Part shown: positions 1-7,893 of the stretch, in pieces
Numbering within the stretch: position 1 is the first letter of the stretch
Layout: the number at the start of each line of letters is the position of its first letter
Origin: UM-FILTER-49-7 sp964599895
GTDB taxonomy: Bacteria; Acidobacteriota; Holophagae; Thermotomaculales; Thermotomaculaceae
Assembly (NCBI GenBank): GCA_964599895.1
Contig: CAZRHT010000053.1
Location: 1-19,263 of the forward strand
DNA length: 19,263 nt
Reading direction: 5' to 3'
Notes under the pieces: generated by a model
Databases searched by the model: none
What the model was told of the DNA's origin: nothing
Seen by the model: the letters and a program-made list of their open reading frames with translations, nothing else
Made by a program: the position numbers and the translations under genes

Positions 1-114
1 AACAATTAATGTAAGAAAAATAATTGGAATAAGCACTTTCGGGGCTTTTTTTACCCCTTCAAACACTTCTGCCGGTGAAAATAAAACCTTAAATAAACGA
101 TTGATGCCCTCCAT
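1..114 (-). CDS. Yip1-like membrane protein, N-terminal fragment
   Basis: Thirty-eight codons are open from an ATG at 112-114 to the left edge of the window, so the gene continues outside. The fragment starts MEGINRLFKVLFSPAEVF and then has a Lys/Pro stretch (KKAPK) leading into a hydrophobic segment (VLIPIIFLTLIV). An amphipathic 'R-x-x-x-V-L-F-S-P-x-x-x-F' opening followed by a first membrane helix is typical of bacterial Yip1-family multi-spanning proteins. A strong ribosome site (AAAAGGGAGG) lies 4 bases before the ATG. The gene is in the same orientation as the mutase gene and about 97 bp downstream of it, so it may be the last gene visible in that run. The family call rests on a short N-terminus only; the coding call itself is firmer. 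Confidence 0.6.
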   Translation of the reverse strand, partial: MEGINRLFKVLFSPAEVFEGVKKAPKVLIPIIFLTLIV

Positions 115-156
115 GAGACCTCCCTTTTAAGAATCTGACAGTCGATAGTACGGCTG

Positions 157-195
157 GCAGTTTGTTCTTGTTTCAGCGAAACTGCTTAACAAGAA
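157..195. other. Two interleaved inverted repeats in the mutase-Yip1 intergenic gap
   Basis: GCAGTTT (157-163) is complementary to AAACTGC (179-185), and TTCTTGTT (165-172) is complementary to AACAAGAA (188-195). The arms interleave, so an RNA could form one hairpin or the other but hardly both. There is no U-tract on either side, so a simple terminator is unlikely. It lies 81 to 43 bases upstream of the Yip1-like start codon on the minus strand. Function is unknown. Confidence 0.35.
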
Positions 196-213
196 ATGTA
201 CCCCGTTCATACT

Positions 214-1617
214 TCAATTATTCAAATAGTGATGAAGAAATGTCTCTGTCAGGGCGCGAATCCGGGAAAGTGCCGTTTCATCGGATGCTTCCATGCGCAG
301 CACCAGCACTGGCTGGGTGTTGGAGGCCCGTACCAGGGACCATCCATCTTCAAAAATCATTCTGAGCCCGTCAATGGTAATAACCTTCTTCAAGCCGGGA
401 AGATTTGCGCTTCCCGTTGAAACTGCTTTCTGCATAGCTGAAATGACCTGGAATTTTTTCTCATCCGGACAATCCACTTTCATTTCCGGAGTGGCAATCA
501 TTTTTGGCAGGGTGTCGAAGATCTCAGAAAGTTTTCTGCCGTCCTTTTTCAACATTTCCAGCATCCTGCACCCGGCATAAATGGCATCGTCAAAGCCGAA
601 ATAGCGGTCGGCAAAGAAGATGTGGCCGCTCATTTCTCCCGCGAGAAGGGCGTGAACTTCTTTCATTTTCTTCTTGATGATGGAATGCCCGGTGGTCCAC
701 ATGATGGCGTTTCCACCGGCCTTTTCGATCAGGTCGTACATGATCTGGCTGCATTTCACTTCCCCGATAAAGGTTCCGCTTCCCTTTTCTTTCAGGATAT
801 CCAACGCGAACAAAGTCAGAAGCTGGTCTCCCCAGATGATGCGGCCTTTGTCGTCCACAACACCGAGACGGTCCCCGTCGCCGTCAAAGGCAATACCGAG
901 GTCAGCCTTTTCTGTTAGAACTTTTTTCCGGATGTCTACCATATTGGCTTCCACCGTGGGATCCGGATGGTGGTTGGGGAAGTGTCCGTCTACCTCGCAG
1001 AACAGCTCAACCACCTCACATCCCATTTCCCGGAACACACCGGGGCCGACCGGGCCGGCAATTCCGTTTCCGGCATCCACCACTACTTTAATTCCGGAGG
1101 CGGAACCTGGCGGAAACTGTCTGTGGAAATAGTCAACAAAGGGAGCGAGCATGTTCACTTCACTGGAAGTGCCCGGTGTTCCGGTGTCAGGTGCTTCTTT
1201 TGGCCATTGTTTTGCCAGCTGGTACACTTCCTGAATTTCTTCACCGGAAAGGGCGTCAGTGCCAATCAGCATTTTGAAACCATTAAATTCAGGTGGGTTG
1301 TGGCTGGCCGTGACCATAATGGCCCCGTCCACCTTTCTGTCAAATCCAGAGAAGTAGAGCACCGGAGTGGGAATGAGACCTCCGTTCAGCACAGAAATGC
1401 CAAGAGAGTTCAGGGCGTCGGTCAAATACTGGATGAAAACGGGCGTGGATTCCCGGGCATCACCGGCTATTGCAACAGTCAGGGATTTTTTGGAAATTCT
1501 GGATTGAAGAAATTCTCCGAATCCGTAGCCGATGGCCGTGACCGTATCTGCTGTGAGGTCTGTGTCAACAACGCCCCGGATGTCATACATTCTGAAAATG
1601 GATGGATTTAATGCCAT
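214..1617 (-). CDS. manB: Phosphomannomutase/phosphoglucomutase
   Basis: The 467-aa cytosolic enzyme interconverts hexose-1-phosphate and hexose-6-phosphate through a phosphoserine, feeding sugar nucleotide and surface polysaccharide synthesis. All family motifs are visible: the phosphoserine loop TASHNPPEFNGFK with Ser105, the metal loop DGDGDR with Asp245, Asp247 and Asp249, the sugar-recognition loop GEMSGH at 327-332, and the phosphate-binding RASNTQP near the C-terminus. GEMSGH and the overall length fit the dual-specificity PMM/PGM (AlgC-like) group, so the symbol manB is a family label rather than proof of substrate. The start has an excellent ribosome site (GGAGGGAGGAAAGGAAC before ATG). 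The gene begins 18 bp after the thymidine kinase stop, so the two are probably co-transcribed. Confidence 0.93.
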   Translation of the reverse strand: MALNPSIFRMYDIRGVVDTDLTADTVTAIGYGFGEFLQSRISKKSLTVAIAGDARESTPVFIQYLTDALNSLGISVLNGGLIPTPVLYFSGFDRKVDGAIMVTASHNPPEFNGFKMLIGTDALSGEEIQEVYQLAKQWPKEAPDTGTPGTSSEVNMLAPFVDYFHRQFPPGSASGIKVVVDAGNGIAGPVGPGVFREMGCEVVELFCEVDGHFPNHHPDPTVEANMVDIRKKVLTEKADLGIAFDGDGDRLGVVDDKGRIIWGDQLLTLFALDILKEKGSGTFIGEVKCSQIMYDLIEKAGGNAIMWTTGHSIIKKKMKEVHALLAGEMSGHIFFADRYFGFDDAIYAGCRMLEMLKKDGRKLSEIFDTLPKMIATPEMKVDCPDEKKFQVISAMQKAVSTGSANLPGLKKVITIDGLRMIFEDGWSLVRASNTQPVLVLRMEASDETALSRIRALTETFLHHYLNN

Positions 1618-1635
1618 GTTCCTTTCCTCCCTCCG

Positions 1636-2208
1636 CTATTGTTCTTCCTTTAATTCCGGGTCAAAGCATTTGCGGCACCTTGCTTCGTAGATGTCTGCCG
1701 CTCCCACGACGATTCGCTGACCGTCATGGATTTTGCGCTGGTTCCGGATGGCGGGGTTTCCACATTTTACGCAGATGGCCAGCAGTTTGCTCACGTATTC
1801 GGCCTCCGCCATCATACGCATCGTATGTTCAAATGGCTTTCCCAGATAATCCTGATCCAGTCCCGCGCAGATTACCCGTTTCCCGCGCATGGCCAGTTCC
1901 CTTGCCACATCTATGATTCCATCATCGAAGAACTGGACTTCATCAATTCCCACCACTTCTTCACCATCCACGGCGGCCAGAATTTCACTGGAACTGTTTA
2001 CAATGGTGGCATCAAATTTCAGGCTGCTGTGGGAAGCGATTTTCTTTTTGTCGTATCGTTTGTCAATTTCCGGTTTGAAGACAGCCAGTCTCAACCTGGC
2101 AATCTCGGCGCGCCTCAGTCGTTTGATCAGTTCTTCTGTCTTTCCACTGAACATGCATCCGCAGATCATTTCGATCCAGCCTGTTTCTGACGGCAAAATA
2201 TGCATCAT
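1636..2208 (-). CDS. tdk: Thymidine kinase (type II)
   Basis: This 190-aa enzyme phosphorylates thymidine with ATP in the nucleoside salvage pathway. It has the P-loop GCMFSGKT at residues 17-24, the VGIDEVQFF segment containing Asp89 and the presumed catalytic Glu90, and four cysteines (146, 149, 178, 181) that form the structural zinc site of the family. The TK1-type lasso segment runs between the two cysteine pairs. Length is usual for bacterial Tdk. Two adjacent ATG codons exist (2206-2208 and 2203-2205); the ribosome site GGGAG lies 6 bases before the first one. It sits between purH and the mutase gene with 33-bp and 18-bp gaps, suggesting an operon with a nucleotide-supply theme. Confidence 0.95.
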   Translation of the reverse strand: MMHILPSETGWIEMICGCMFSGKTEELIKRLRRAEIARLRLAVFKPEIDKRYDKKKIASHSSLKFDATIVNSSSEILAAVDGEEVVGIDEVQFFDDGIIDVARELAMRGKRVICAGLDQDYLGKPFEHTMRMMAEAEYVSKLLAICVKCGNPAIRNQRKIHDGQRIVVGAADIYEARCRKCFDPELKEEQ

Positions 2209-2241
2209 GAGATTCTCCCTTTATATTGTGTCCATTCTAAC

Positions 2242-3777
2242 TTAATGGCGAAAATGACGGATTCCGGTAAACAGCATGGGAATTCCGTGTTCATTGGCAG
2301 CTTCAATTACTTCTTTGTCCCGGATAGAGCCACCCGGCTGGACAATGGCTTTAACGCCGTAGCCCGCTGCGGCATCGACTGAATCACGGAAGGGAAAGAA
2401 AGCATCGGAAGCCAGAACACTGCCCCGCAGTTCTTTCACTGCCTTTTCCACAGCAATCTTCACACTGTCCACGCGGCTCATCTGACCGGCACCGATAGCC
2501 ACGGTTTCATCCGGCTGACAGAATACGATTGCGTTTGACTTAACGTGTTTTACTACTGTCCATGCAAATTCGAGAGCGCGCATCGTTTCCGCGTCCGGTT
2601 TGCAGGCAGTGGCAATTTTCCACTCGGCGGGATTTTCTGTAATGGTGTCGGATTCCTGTATCAGTATGCCGTCTCGAACTCGTTTCATCTGCGAAAATGG
2701 AGTCGGTGGCGCGTCGAGGGGCAAGGAGAGGATGCGGAGATTTTTCTTCTTTCTGAAAACGGCAAGGGCGTCTTCGGTGAAACCGGGCGCTACGATGACT
2801 TCCACGAAATTTTTGGCCATGTGCTCAGCCAATTCGCCATCCACTGTCCGATTCAGCGCGATTATGCCGCCGAACGCGGATTGAGCGTCGGTGGAATGTG
2901 CCCGCTTGAATGCGCGCATCAGTGAGGTTTTATCCCGTCCGATCCCGCATGGGTTGGCATGTTTGACAATAACTGCGGCTGGCAGTTCAAATTCACGGAC
3001 CATGGCAACTGCCGCGTCCGTATCCATGATGTTGTTGTAGGACAGGGCCTTGCCCTGGTGTTGTTCAAGATTGGGCAGTGAGGCCGGTTCCGGGTCCGGT
3101 TCCGAGTAAAAGGCGGCTTTCTGGTGGGGATTTTCCCCGTAGCGGAGGGCCTGGTTGTGGTTGAATTCCAGCAGGAGCTTTTCCGGATGTAGAATATCCA
3201 TGCTACGGTTGAAATAACCGGAAATGGCAATATCGTAGCTGGCTGTGTGGGCAAATGCTTTTCTTGCCAGTTCCTTTCGAAGTTCAAGGGTTGTTTCTCC
3301 TGCTTCTCTTAACTGGCGCAAAACTTCTTCGTAATCACCCGGGTCAATGACCACTGTGACACTTCGAAAGTTCTTGGCTGAGGAACGAATCAGTGTTGGC
3401 CCACCGATGTCAATATTCTCAATAATATTATTCTCTTCGGCACCTGATTTCACAGTTTCCCGAAAAGGGTAGAGATTGACGCACACGATGGAAATCGGAG
3501 TAATCCCGAGTTTCCGGATCTGCTCCAGGTGATCCGGGTTGTCGGTATCTGCCAGCAGGCCGCCGTGAATGGCTGGGTGAAGTGTTTTGACGCGCCCGTC
3601 AAGGATTTCCGGGAATTCTGTTCGACTACTGACCGGTGTTATCGGGACGCCCGCTTTCTTGAGAACGTTCCCGGTACCGCCGGTAGAAAGGATCTCAAAG
3701 CCCAGCTCGCTCAGTCCAATTGCGAAGGCCGTTACACACGCCTTGTCACTGACAGAAATGAGTGCAGTCTTAACCAT
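2242..3777 (-). CDS. purH: Bifunctional AICAR formyltransferase / IMP cyclohydrolase
   Basis: PurH carries out the last two steps of de novo purine synthesis, formylating AICAR with 10-formyl-tetrahydrofolate and closing the ring to IMP. The N-terminal methylglyoxal-synthase-like domain (about residues 1-130) starts VKTALISVSDKACV and has the STGGTG and LDGRVKTLHP motifs. The transformylase domain follows, with ARKAFAHTASYD, LRYGENPHQKAAFY and the catalytic Lys-His of VKHANPCGIG; the C-terminus ends in MLFTGIRHFRH, as is normal. At 511 aa it is full length. I chose the ATG at 3775-3777 rather than the TTG just upstream, because the ribosome site AAGGAG is only about 2 bases from the TTG. No mutations of key residues are apparent. 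Confidence 0.96.
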   Translation of the reverse strand: MVKTALISVSDKACVTAFAIGLSELGFEILSTGGTGNVLKKAGVPITPVSSRTEFPEILDGRVKTLHPAIHGGLLADTDNPDHLEQIRKLGITPISIVCVNLYPFRETVKSGAEENNIIENIDIGGPTLIRSSAKNFRSVTVVIDPGDYEEVLRQLREAGETTLELRKELARKAFAHTASYDIAISGYFNRSMDILHPEKLLLEFNHNQALRYGENPHQKAAFYSEPDPEPASLPNLEQHQGKALSYNNIMDTDAAVAMVREFELPAAVIVKHANPCGIGRDKTSLMRAFKRAHSTDAQSAFGGIIALNRTVDGELAEHMAKNFVEVIVAPGFTEDALAVFRKKKNLRILSLPLDAPPTPFSQMKRVRDGILIQESDTITENPAEWKIATACKPDAETMRALEFAWTVVKHVKSNAIVFCQPDETVAIGAGQMSRVDSVKIAVEKAVKELRGSVLASDAFFPFRDSVDAAAGYGVKAIVQPGGSIRDKEVIEAANEHGIPMLFTGIRHFRH

Positions 3778-3820
3778 CAATTCTCCTTCAGTCTCAAAGA
3801 ATTTTCGTTTCGTTGCCTTC

Positions 3821-4327
3821 CTATTGTAAGGGGAACTCTTCCATCAGTTCAATTACTTTTTCCCGATTGATGGAAGAAAGTGCAGAATCCGCTCGTACGA
3901 TTCGAAATTTGGCCGTTTTCAAGGTTTGCAGAAGAGCTTCCTGGACGGCTTCAATTGACAGTGTCGGCACAAAGTGGTTCATGGAAGCGACACGTTCCTG
4001 GAGGTTTTCGGAGGTTGTGCGAAGGCAGGTCGCGGTTTCTTCATAATCAAAGTTCCAGGCGATGGAGCCATGCTGCAGCATCCGGATGGGTTCTCTGTGT
4101 TGGGCGCTTCCGACCAGTTTCTTGTCGCGGGCCAATATCTCATAGTCCGAGGGAAGCATAAAACAGGGAATTCCCTGTTTTATACCGTGCTTTCGTTCTT
4201 CAGGGCTGACGGCCCCGGCAAAATGGCAGGGGATGCCAATCTTCTTCAGCGTTTTCAGAAGATGGTTGGCGATTTCCTTGTACATCCCCACCACACTGCG
4301 GTCCTGAAAAACAGAAATCGGGGCGGT
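3821..4327 (-). CDS. lipM: Octanoyl/lipoyl transferase, LipM-like (5' end lost in assembly gap)
   Basis: The visible 168 C-terminal residues belong to the biotin/lipoate protein ligase fold (BPL/LplA/LipB superfamily). They contain IPCFMLPSDYEI, whose Cys (codon 4163-4165) aligns with the catalytic Cys of LipM octanoyltransferases, and then KKLVGSAQHR and LQHGSI, which bind the acyl group and carrier domain. The enzyme would move octanoate or lipoate onto H protein or E2 subunits. About 85-90 N-terminal residues, including the R-x-TGG-x-x-x-H region, are missing; they must lie in the 100-N gap. Any reading frame continuing across the N run into 4428-4549 is antisense to comM and is not part of this gene. 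LplA-type ligase activity cannot be excluded. Confidence 0.8.
   Translation of the reverse strand, partial: TAPISVFQDRSVVGMYKEIANHLLKTLKKIGIPCHFAGAVSPEERKHGIKQGIPCFMLPSDYEILARDKKLVGSAQHREPIRMLQHGSIAWNFDYEETATCLRTTSENLQERVASMNHFVPTLSIEAVQEALLQTLKTAKFRIVRADSALSSINREKVIELMEEFPLQ
4158..4183. terminator. Perfect 26-bp palindrome with bidirectional-terminator form, inside lipM
   Basis: ATAAAACAGGGAA (4158-4170) is followed immediately by its exact reverse complement (4171-4183). As RNA it would fold into a stem ACAGGG/CCCUGU with an AAUU loop, preceded by A-rich and followed by U-rich bases (UUUUAU) on both strands, which is the form of a bidirectional intrinsic terminator. It lies wholly within coding sequence and includes the likely catalytic Cys codon of LipM. 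Whether it terminates transcription is unknown; the palindrome itself is certain from the sequence. Confidence 0.4.
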
Positions 4328-4427
4328 NNNNNNNNNNNNNNNNNNNNNNNNNNNNNNNNNNNNNNNNNNNNNNNNNNNNNNNNNNNNNNNNNNNNNNNNN
4401 NNNNNNNNNNNNNNNNNNNNNNNNNNN
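4328..4427. other. Assembly gap (100 N)
   Basis: Exactly 100 ambiguous bases, the conventional filler for a scaffold gap of unknown length. It removes the 5' end of lipM. LipM-family proteins would need about 250-300 bp here, so the true distance is probably larger than 100 bp. Confidence 0.98.
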
Positions 4428-4433
4428 TGAATA

Positions 4434-5957
4434 TCAGTCATAGGTAATTCCGGATTCAAAAAAATCGCTGATCTTGTATTGAAGTGCTTCCGCGATGTGG
4501 GGAGCTTCAATTTTTTCCAGCTGCTCGAGATCAGCAATGGTACGTGCAACTTTCAGTACCCGGTTGAAACTCCGGGAAGAGAGACTCATTTTCCGGGACG
4601 CGGTCAGGAGCAGGGTTTCTGCGTCCGGTTCCATCCGACAGACTGTCTTCAATTGGGTTTCGCTGATCCATGCATTGGCACCGTGGTTGCGGCGCTGCTG
4701 TATCTGACGGGCCTTTTCCACCAGCTCCCGGACATCCCGTGATGTGAGACCGGTGTTGCCGGCAACCATCTGCTCCAGTGGGATCTGCGGTACATTAATG
4801 AGAAGGTCAATCCGATCCAGGATGGGACCGGAAATCCGGGAACGGTAAGTCGAGATGCGGGTGGGGGTGCAATGACACTCCCGTACCCTTGATCCGAAGT
4901 ATCCGCAGGGGCATGGATTCATCGCCGCGACAAGCATGAAGCGAGAGGGGAATTCAACTGTGCCGGAGGCCCGGGAAATTCTGACATGCCCATCTTCCAT
5001 TGGCTGGCGAAGCACTTCCAGCGTTCGTCTGGGAAATTCCGGAAATTCATCCAGGAATAAGACCCCGTTGTGGGCATATGACACCTCACCGGGGTTGAGT
5101 CTGGTTCCTCCGCCGATGAGGCCGATGTGCGAAATTGTGTGATGGGGTGCGCGGTAGGGCCTGACCCGGACAATGCTTTTGTCTTTCAGGATGCCACCGG
5201 CAGAGTGGATCATGGTGGTTTCAATTTCTTCCTGATTGGACATTGATGGCAGGATGGACGGCAGCGCTTTGGCCATCATACTCTTCCCGGCGCCGGGGGG
5301 TCCGTACATCAACAGATTGTGGTTACCTGCTGCCGAGAGGATCAGTGCCCTTTTGGCATGTGCCTGGCCCTTGATTTCCTCCAGCGTGACTGGGAATGTA
5401 TCCTGCGAAGGCGGTTGGGGGCATTCCGGTTCACTGATGTCCTCAATTCCATTTAAAATGGTGATGAGGTGATTCAGTGATCGATAAGCGACCACCGATC
5501 CTTCCTTCACCGCACGGGCCTCGCAATAATTGGGTTCCGGCACAAATAGAGTCAATCCTTTAGATGCGGCGGAAATGCTGATGCTGAGGATACCCGTCAC
5601 CGGTCGCACGGAACCATCCAGTGAAAGTTCTCCCACGAACATTTTGTCTTTCAAAGCCGTTTTCGGAATTACCTTCCTGGATGAGCTGACCACGATTCCC
5701 AGGGCTATTGGAATATCTATTCGAGAACTTTCTTTTTTCAGGTCGGCCGGGGCCAGATTGACAGTAACCCGTCGACCGGGGAATTCAAACCCGGAATTCT
5801 TGATGGCTGCACGGATGCGATCCCGGCTCTCCTTGATTGCTGTGTCCGGCATACCGACAATGTTGAAGGAACTGAGTCCATTTGAAATGTCAACCTCAAC
5901 GGTCACTGGCTGGGCCTGGATACCTGCCAGATCTGCTGACCAGAGTTTGACCACCAT
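4434..5957 (-). CDS. comM: ComM/YifB-type AAA+ ATPase (Mg-chelatase-like)
   Basis: This 507-aa protein matches the ComM family, a hexameric DNA helicase that promotes branch migration during natural transformation in several bacteria, although the family also occurs in non-competent species. Residues about 20-135 form a Lon-protease-like domain (VDISNGLSSFNIVGMPD, VNLAPADLKKE). The AAA+ core has Walker A GPPGAGKS at 219-226, Walker B VLFLDEF near 299-305 and an Arg-rich IRISRASGT-like stretch. Four cysteines (349, 351, 361, 363) form the CPCG...CHC zinc-type cluster typical of the family. A C-terminal helical Mg-chelatase domain follows. It starts 11 bp after the lytic transglycosylase stop with only a weak ribosome site, so translation is probably coupled. 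Confidence 0.93.
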   Translation of the reverse strand: MVVKLWSADLAGIQAQPVTVEVDISNGLSSFNIVGMPDTAIKESRDRIRAAIKNSGFEFPGRRVTVNLAPADLKKESSRIDIPIALGIVVSSSRKVIPKTALKDKMFVGELSLDGSVRPVTGILSISISAASKGLTLFVPEPNYCEARAVKEGSVVAYRSLNHLITILNGIEDISEPECPQPPSQDTFPVTLEEIKGQAHAKRALILSAAGNHNLLMYGPPGAGKSMMAKALPSILPSMSNQEEIETTMIHSAGGILKDKSIVRVRPYRAPHHTISHIGLIGGGTRLNPGEVSYAHNGVLFLDEFPEFPRRTLEVLRQPMEDGHVRISRASGTVEFPSRFMLVAAMNPCPCGYFGSRVRECHCTPTRISTYRSRISGPILDRIDLLINVPQIPLEQMVAGNTGLTSRDVRELVEKARQIQQRRNHGANAWISETQLKTVCRMEPDAETLLLTASRKMSLSSRSFNRVLKVARTIADLEQLEKIEAPHIAEALQYKISDFFESGITYD

Positions 5958-5968
5958 ATGGGGTTCTC

Positions 5969-7867
5969 TCAGATATTTTCCACCCGGAGAAGATCACCGG
6001 GATGGATGAGGGAGGAACGCATCTGGTTCCATTTCTTAAGGTTATCGATGGACACCCCGTATTTCTTTGATAGTGAGTAGAGGGATTCTCCCCGCTGCAC
6101 CCGATGAAATCCGGATGGGACGGGCTTTGGGGCCGAGCTTGCTGCGGATGTCGGTTTGGGTGCTACAGAGCGGCTGTAATACACTGTCAGTTTCTGCCCC
6201 GGATGGAGCAGATTATCATCAAGGTTGTTCCACTTTTGAACGCTCTTGACGTCTGTGCGGTAGCGTAAAGCAATCCCGAAAAGGGTGTCCCCCCGATGTA
6301 CCCGGTGTACAATCCGTTTACCCTTAGGAAATCTTGATTTACTAACCGTAAAATCACGGGCGGCACGGTAGTAGTAGTCATGGCCCTGACCGATGGGGAT
6401 AACCAGTGTATTACCGGCACGAATTCTCCGAACATTGCGGATGTTGTTGGCTTTTCGGATGGCAGACACGGAAGTCTGATACTCCCTTGCAATCTGGCTG
6501 AGGGTCTGGCCTGTCCGGATACGGTGGTAGCGGAGAGTGACCCGTTTATCCTTCGGCAGCTGGTCGAAGCTGGCGCGAAAATCGTCTTTCTGCCCTGCAG
6601 GGATATGCACGGAAAATGGTTTGTCAGTAATGGGCGTTGTGAGACGCCTTAACTCCGGATTCAATTCTTGAATGCGGTTTACCGTCGTACCGGAAAGTTT
6701 AGCGATGATCCGAAGGTCGGTGCAGGAGTCCACGGTCACCGTGTCATAGGAGATTGAATCATCTTGCTCAAGGTCGTTGAGTTCATATTTCTCAGGATTC
6801 TTCCCGATAACCATTGCGGCCAGGAAGCCGGGCACATAATTTCGGGTTTCTCTCCGGAATATCCAGCGATGTCGGGCAATTTTCCAGAAATCGCGGCTTT
6901 TTGCTTTGCGGATGGAGCGGTCTACTTTTCCCTGACCTGCATTGTATGCTGCCAACGCAAGGTACCAGTCTCCGTAGTAATCATGGAGGCGTTTGAGGTG
7001 CCGCGCGGCGGCACGAGTGGATTTTTCCGGGTCGCACCGCTCATCCACCCACCAGTTTACAGTGAGACCTTCCAGCCTGGCGGTGCCGGGCATAAATTGC
7101 CAGATACCTTTTGCTTTTGCATGGGAAAGAGCGCGGGTTCGGTATCCACTCTCCACAATGGGAAGATAGAACAGATCTTCCGGAACACCCTCTTCCCTGA
7201 AAATTTGTTTGAAAAGTTTTTCATATCTTGCTCCCCGATTCAAACTGGCTTCAATAACCGGTTTCAATCGGGAGGAAAAGGCTTTGATGTAGGACAGAAC
7301 CTGGTTATTCAACACAACCGGGATTCCATATTCTGTCGGGGTGTTTTCCACCAGTTTACGTTCACTGTCCGCTTCTTTTTGAGAAAGAAAGGTAAATTTC
7401 TCCGACAAAATAGCGTTGGCCTGTTCGCTCTGACTGGATTCTGAATAGGAATCGCCCTTCTGAATCCATTGCATTTCGATGGAATGGATATTGTGAATCA
7501 GGGTTTCTGAAAATGCTTCAAACTCTTTGTCTCCGCGAATATTCGGATCCTGGTTGAAGATTTTTTCTACTGCCGTGTCAAACTTCTGTCTGGCATCATT
7601 GATATATCCGATGTCGGCATACATCTTGCCATTCTTGTAAATGGCGGAAATTTCCTGGATGCTCTTTTGTGCCGGCGTTTGAACAGGTACCGGGGCCGGG
7701 TTTGCGGAAGCTGGAATGCCGGCAGAGACTTTTTTCGGGGCACAGCCGGTGTGAATCAGTGCGAAGAAAGCAAGAAGAATGTAAAACGTGTACGAAATGG
7801 AAGCACCAAATCGTTTGCTGAAATTTACTTGTGTAACCTTTTGATAATTTATTTCAGTCGTCATCAT
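5969..7867 (-). CDS. mltD: Lipoprotein lytic murein transglycosylase with LysM repeats (MltD-like)
   Basis: The protein (632 aa) should cleave peptidoglycan glycan strands at the cell envelope. A hydrophobic signal segment (about 24-41) ends at IHTGC, so Cys42 may be lipidated, though His at -3 is atypical for a lipobox. A helical region (60-220) precedes the SLT domain (about 228-345) with catalytic Glu239 in YLPIVESGYR, the GIWQFMPGTAR motif and ALAAYNAGQGKV. Three clear LysM modules follow at about 447-492, 521-563 and 588-631, and a weaker LysM-like segment at about 375-424. E. coli MltD has fewer LysM copies. The start (two adjacent ATGs) lacks a strong ribosome site and lies 26 bp after the preceding gene, so coupling is likely. 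Confidence 0.9.
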   Translation of the reverse strand: MMTTEINYQKVTQVNFSKRFGASISYTFYILLAFFALIHTGCAPKKVSAGIPASANPAPVPVQTPAQKSIQEISAIYKNGKMYADIGYINDARQKFDTAVEKIFNQDPNIRGDKEFEAFSETLIHNIHSIEMQWIQKGDSYSESSQSEQANAILSEKFTFLSQKEADSERKLVENTPTEYGIPVVLNNQVLSYIKAFSSRLKPVIEASLNRGARYEKLFKQIFREEGVPEDLFYLPIVESGYRTRALSHAKAKGIWQFMPGTARLEGLTVNWWVDERCDPEKSTRAAARHLKRLHDYYGDWYLALAAYNAGQGKVDRSIRKAKSRDFWKIARHRWIFRRETRNYVPGFLAAMVIGKNPEKYELNDLEQDDSISYDTVTVDSCTDLRIIAKLSGTTVNRIQELNPELRRLTTPITDKPFSVHIPAGQKDDFRASFDQLPKDKRVTLRYHRIRTGQTLSQIAREYQTSVSAIRKANNIRNVRRIRAGNTLVIPIGQGHDYYYRAARDFTVSKSRFPKGKRIVHRVHRGDTLFGIALRYRTDVKSVQKWNNLDDNLLHPGQKLTVYYSRSVAPKPTSAASSAPKPVPSGFHRVQRGESLYSLSKKYGVSIDNLKKWNQMRSSLIHPGDLLRVENI

Positions 7868-7893
7868 GATTCAGGATAACTTATGAGACGACT

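Noticed and set aside
967..1611. Plus-strand open frame of 214 codons over the mutase gene
   Set aside because: Shadow of the confidently identified mutase; no independent evidence.
4428..4549. Apparent N-terminus of the LipM frame beyond the N gap
   Set aside because: This sequence lies within comM coding sequence on the same strand in another frame; the join across Ns is arbitrary.
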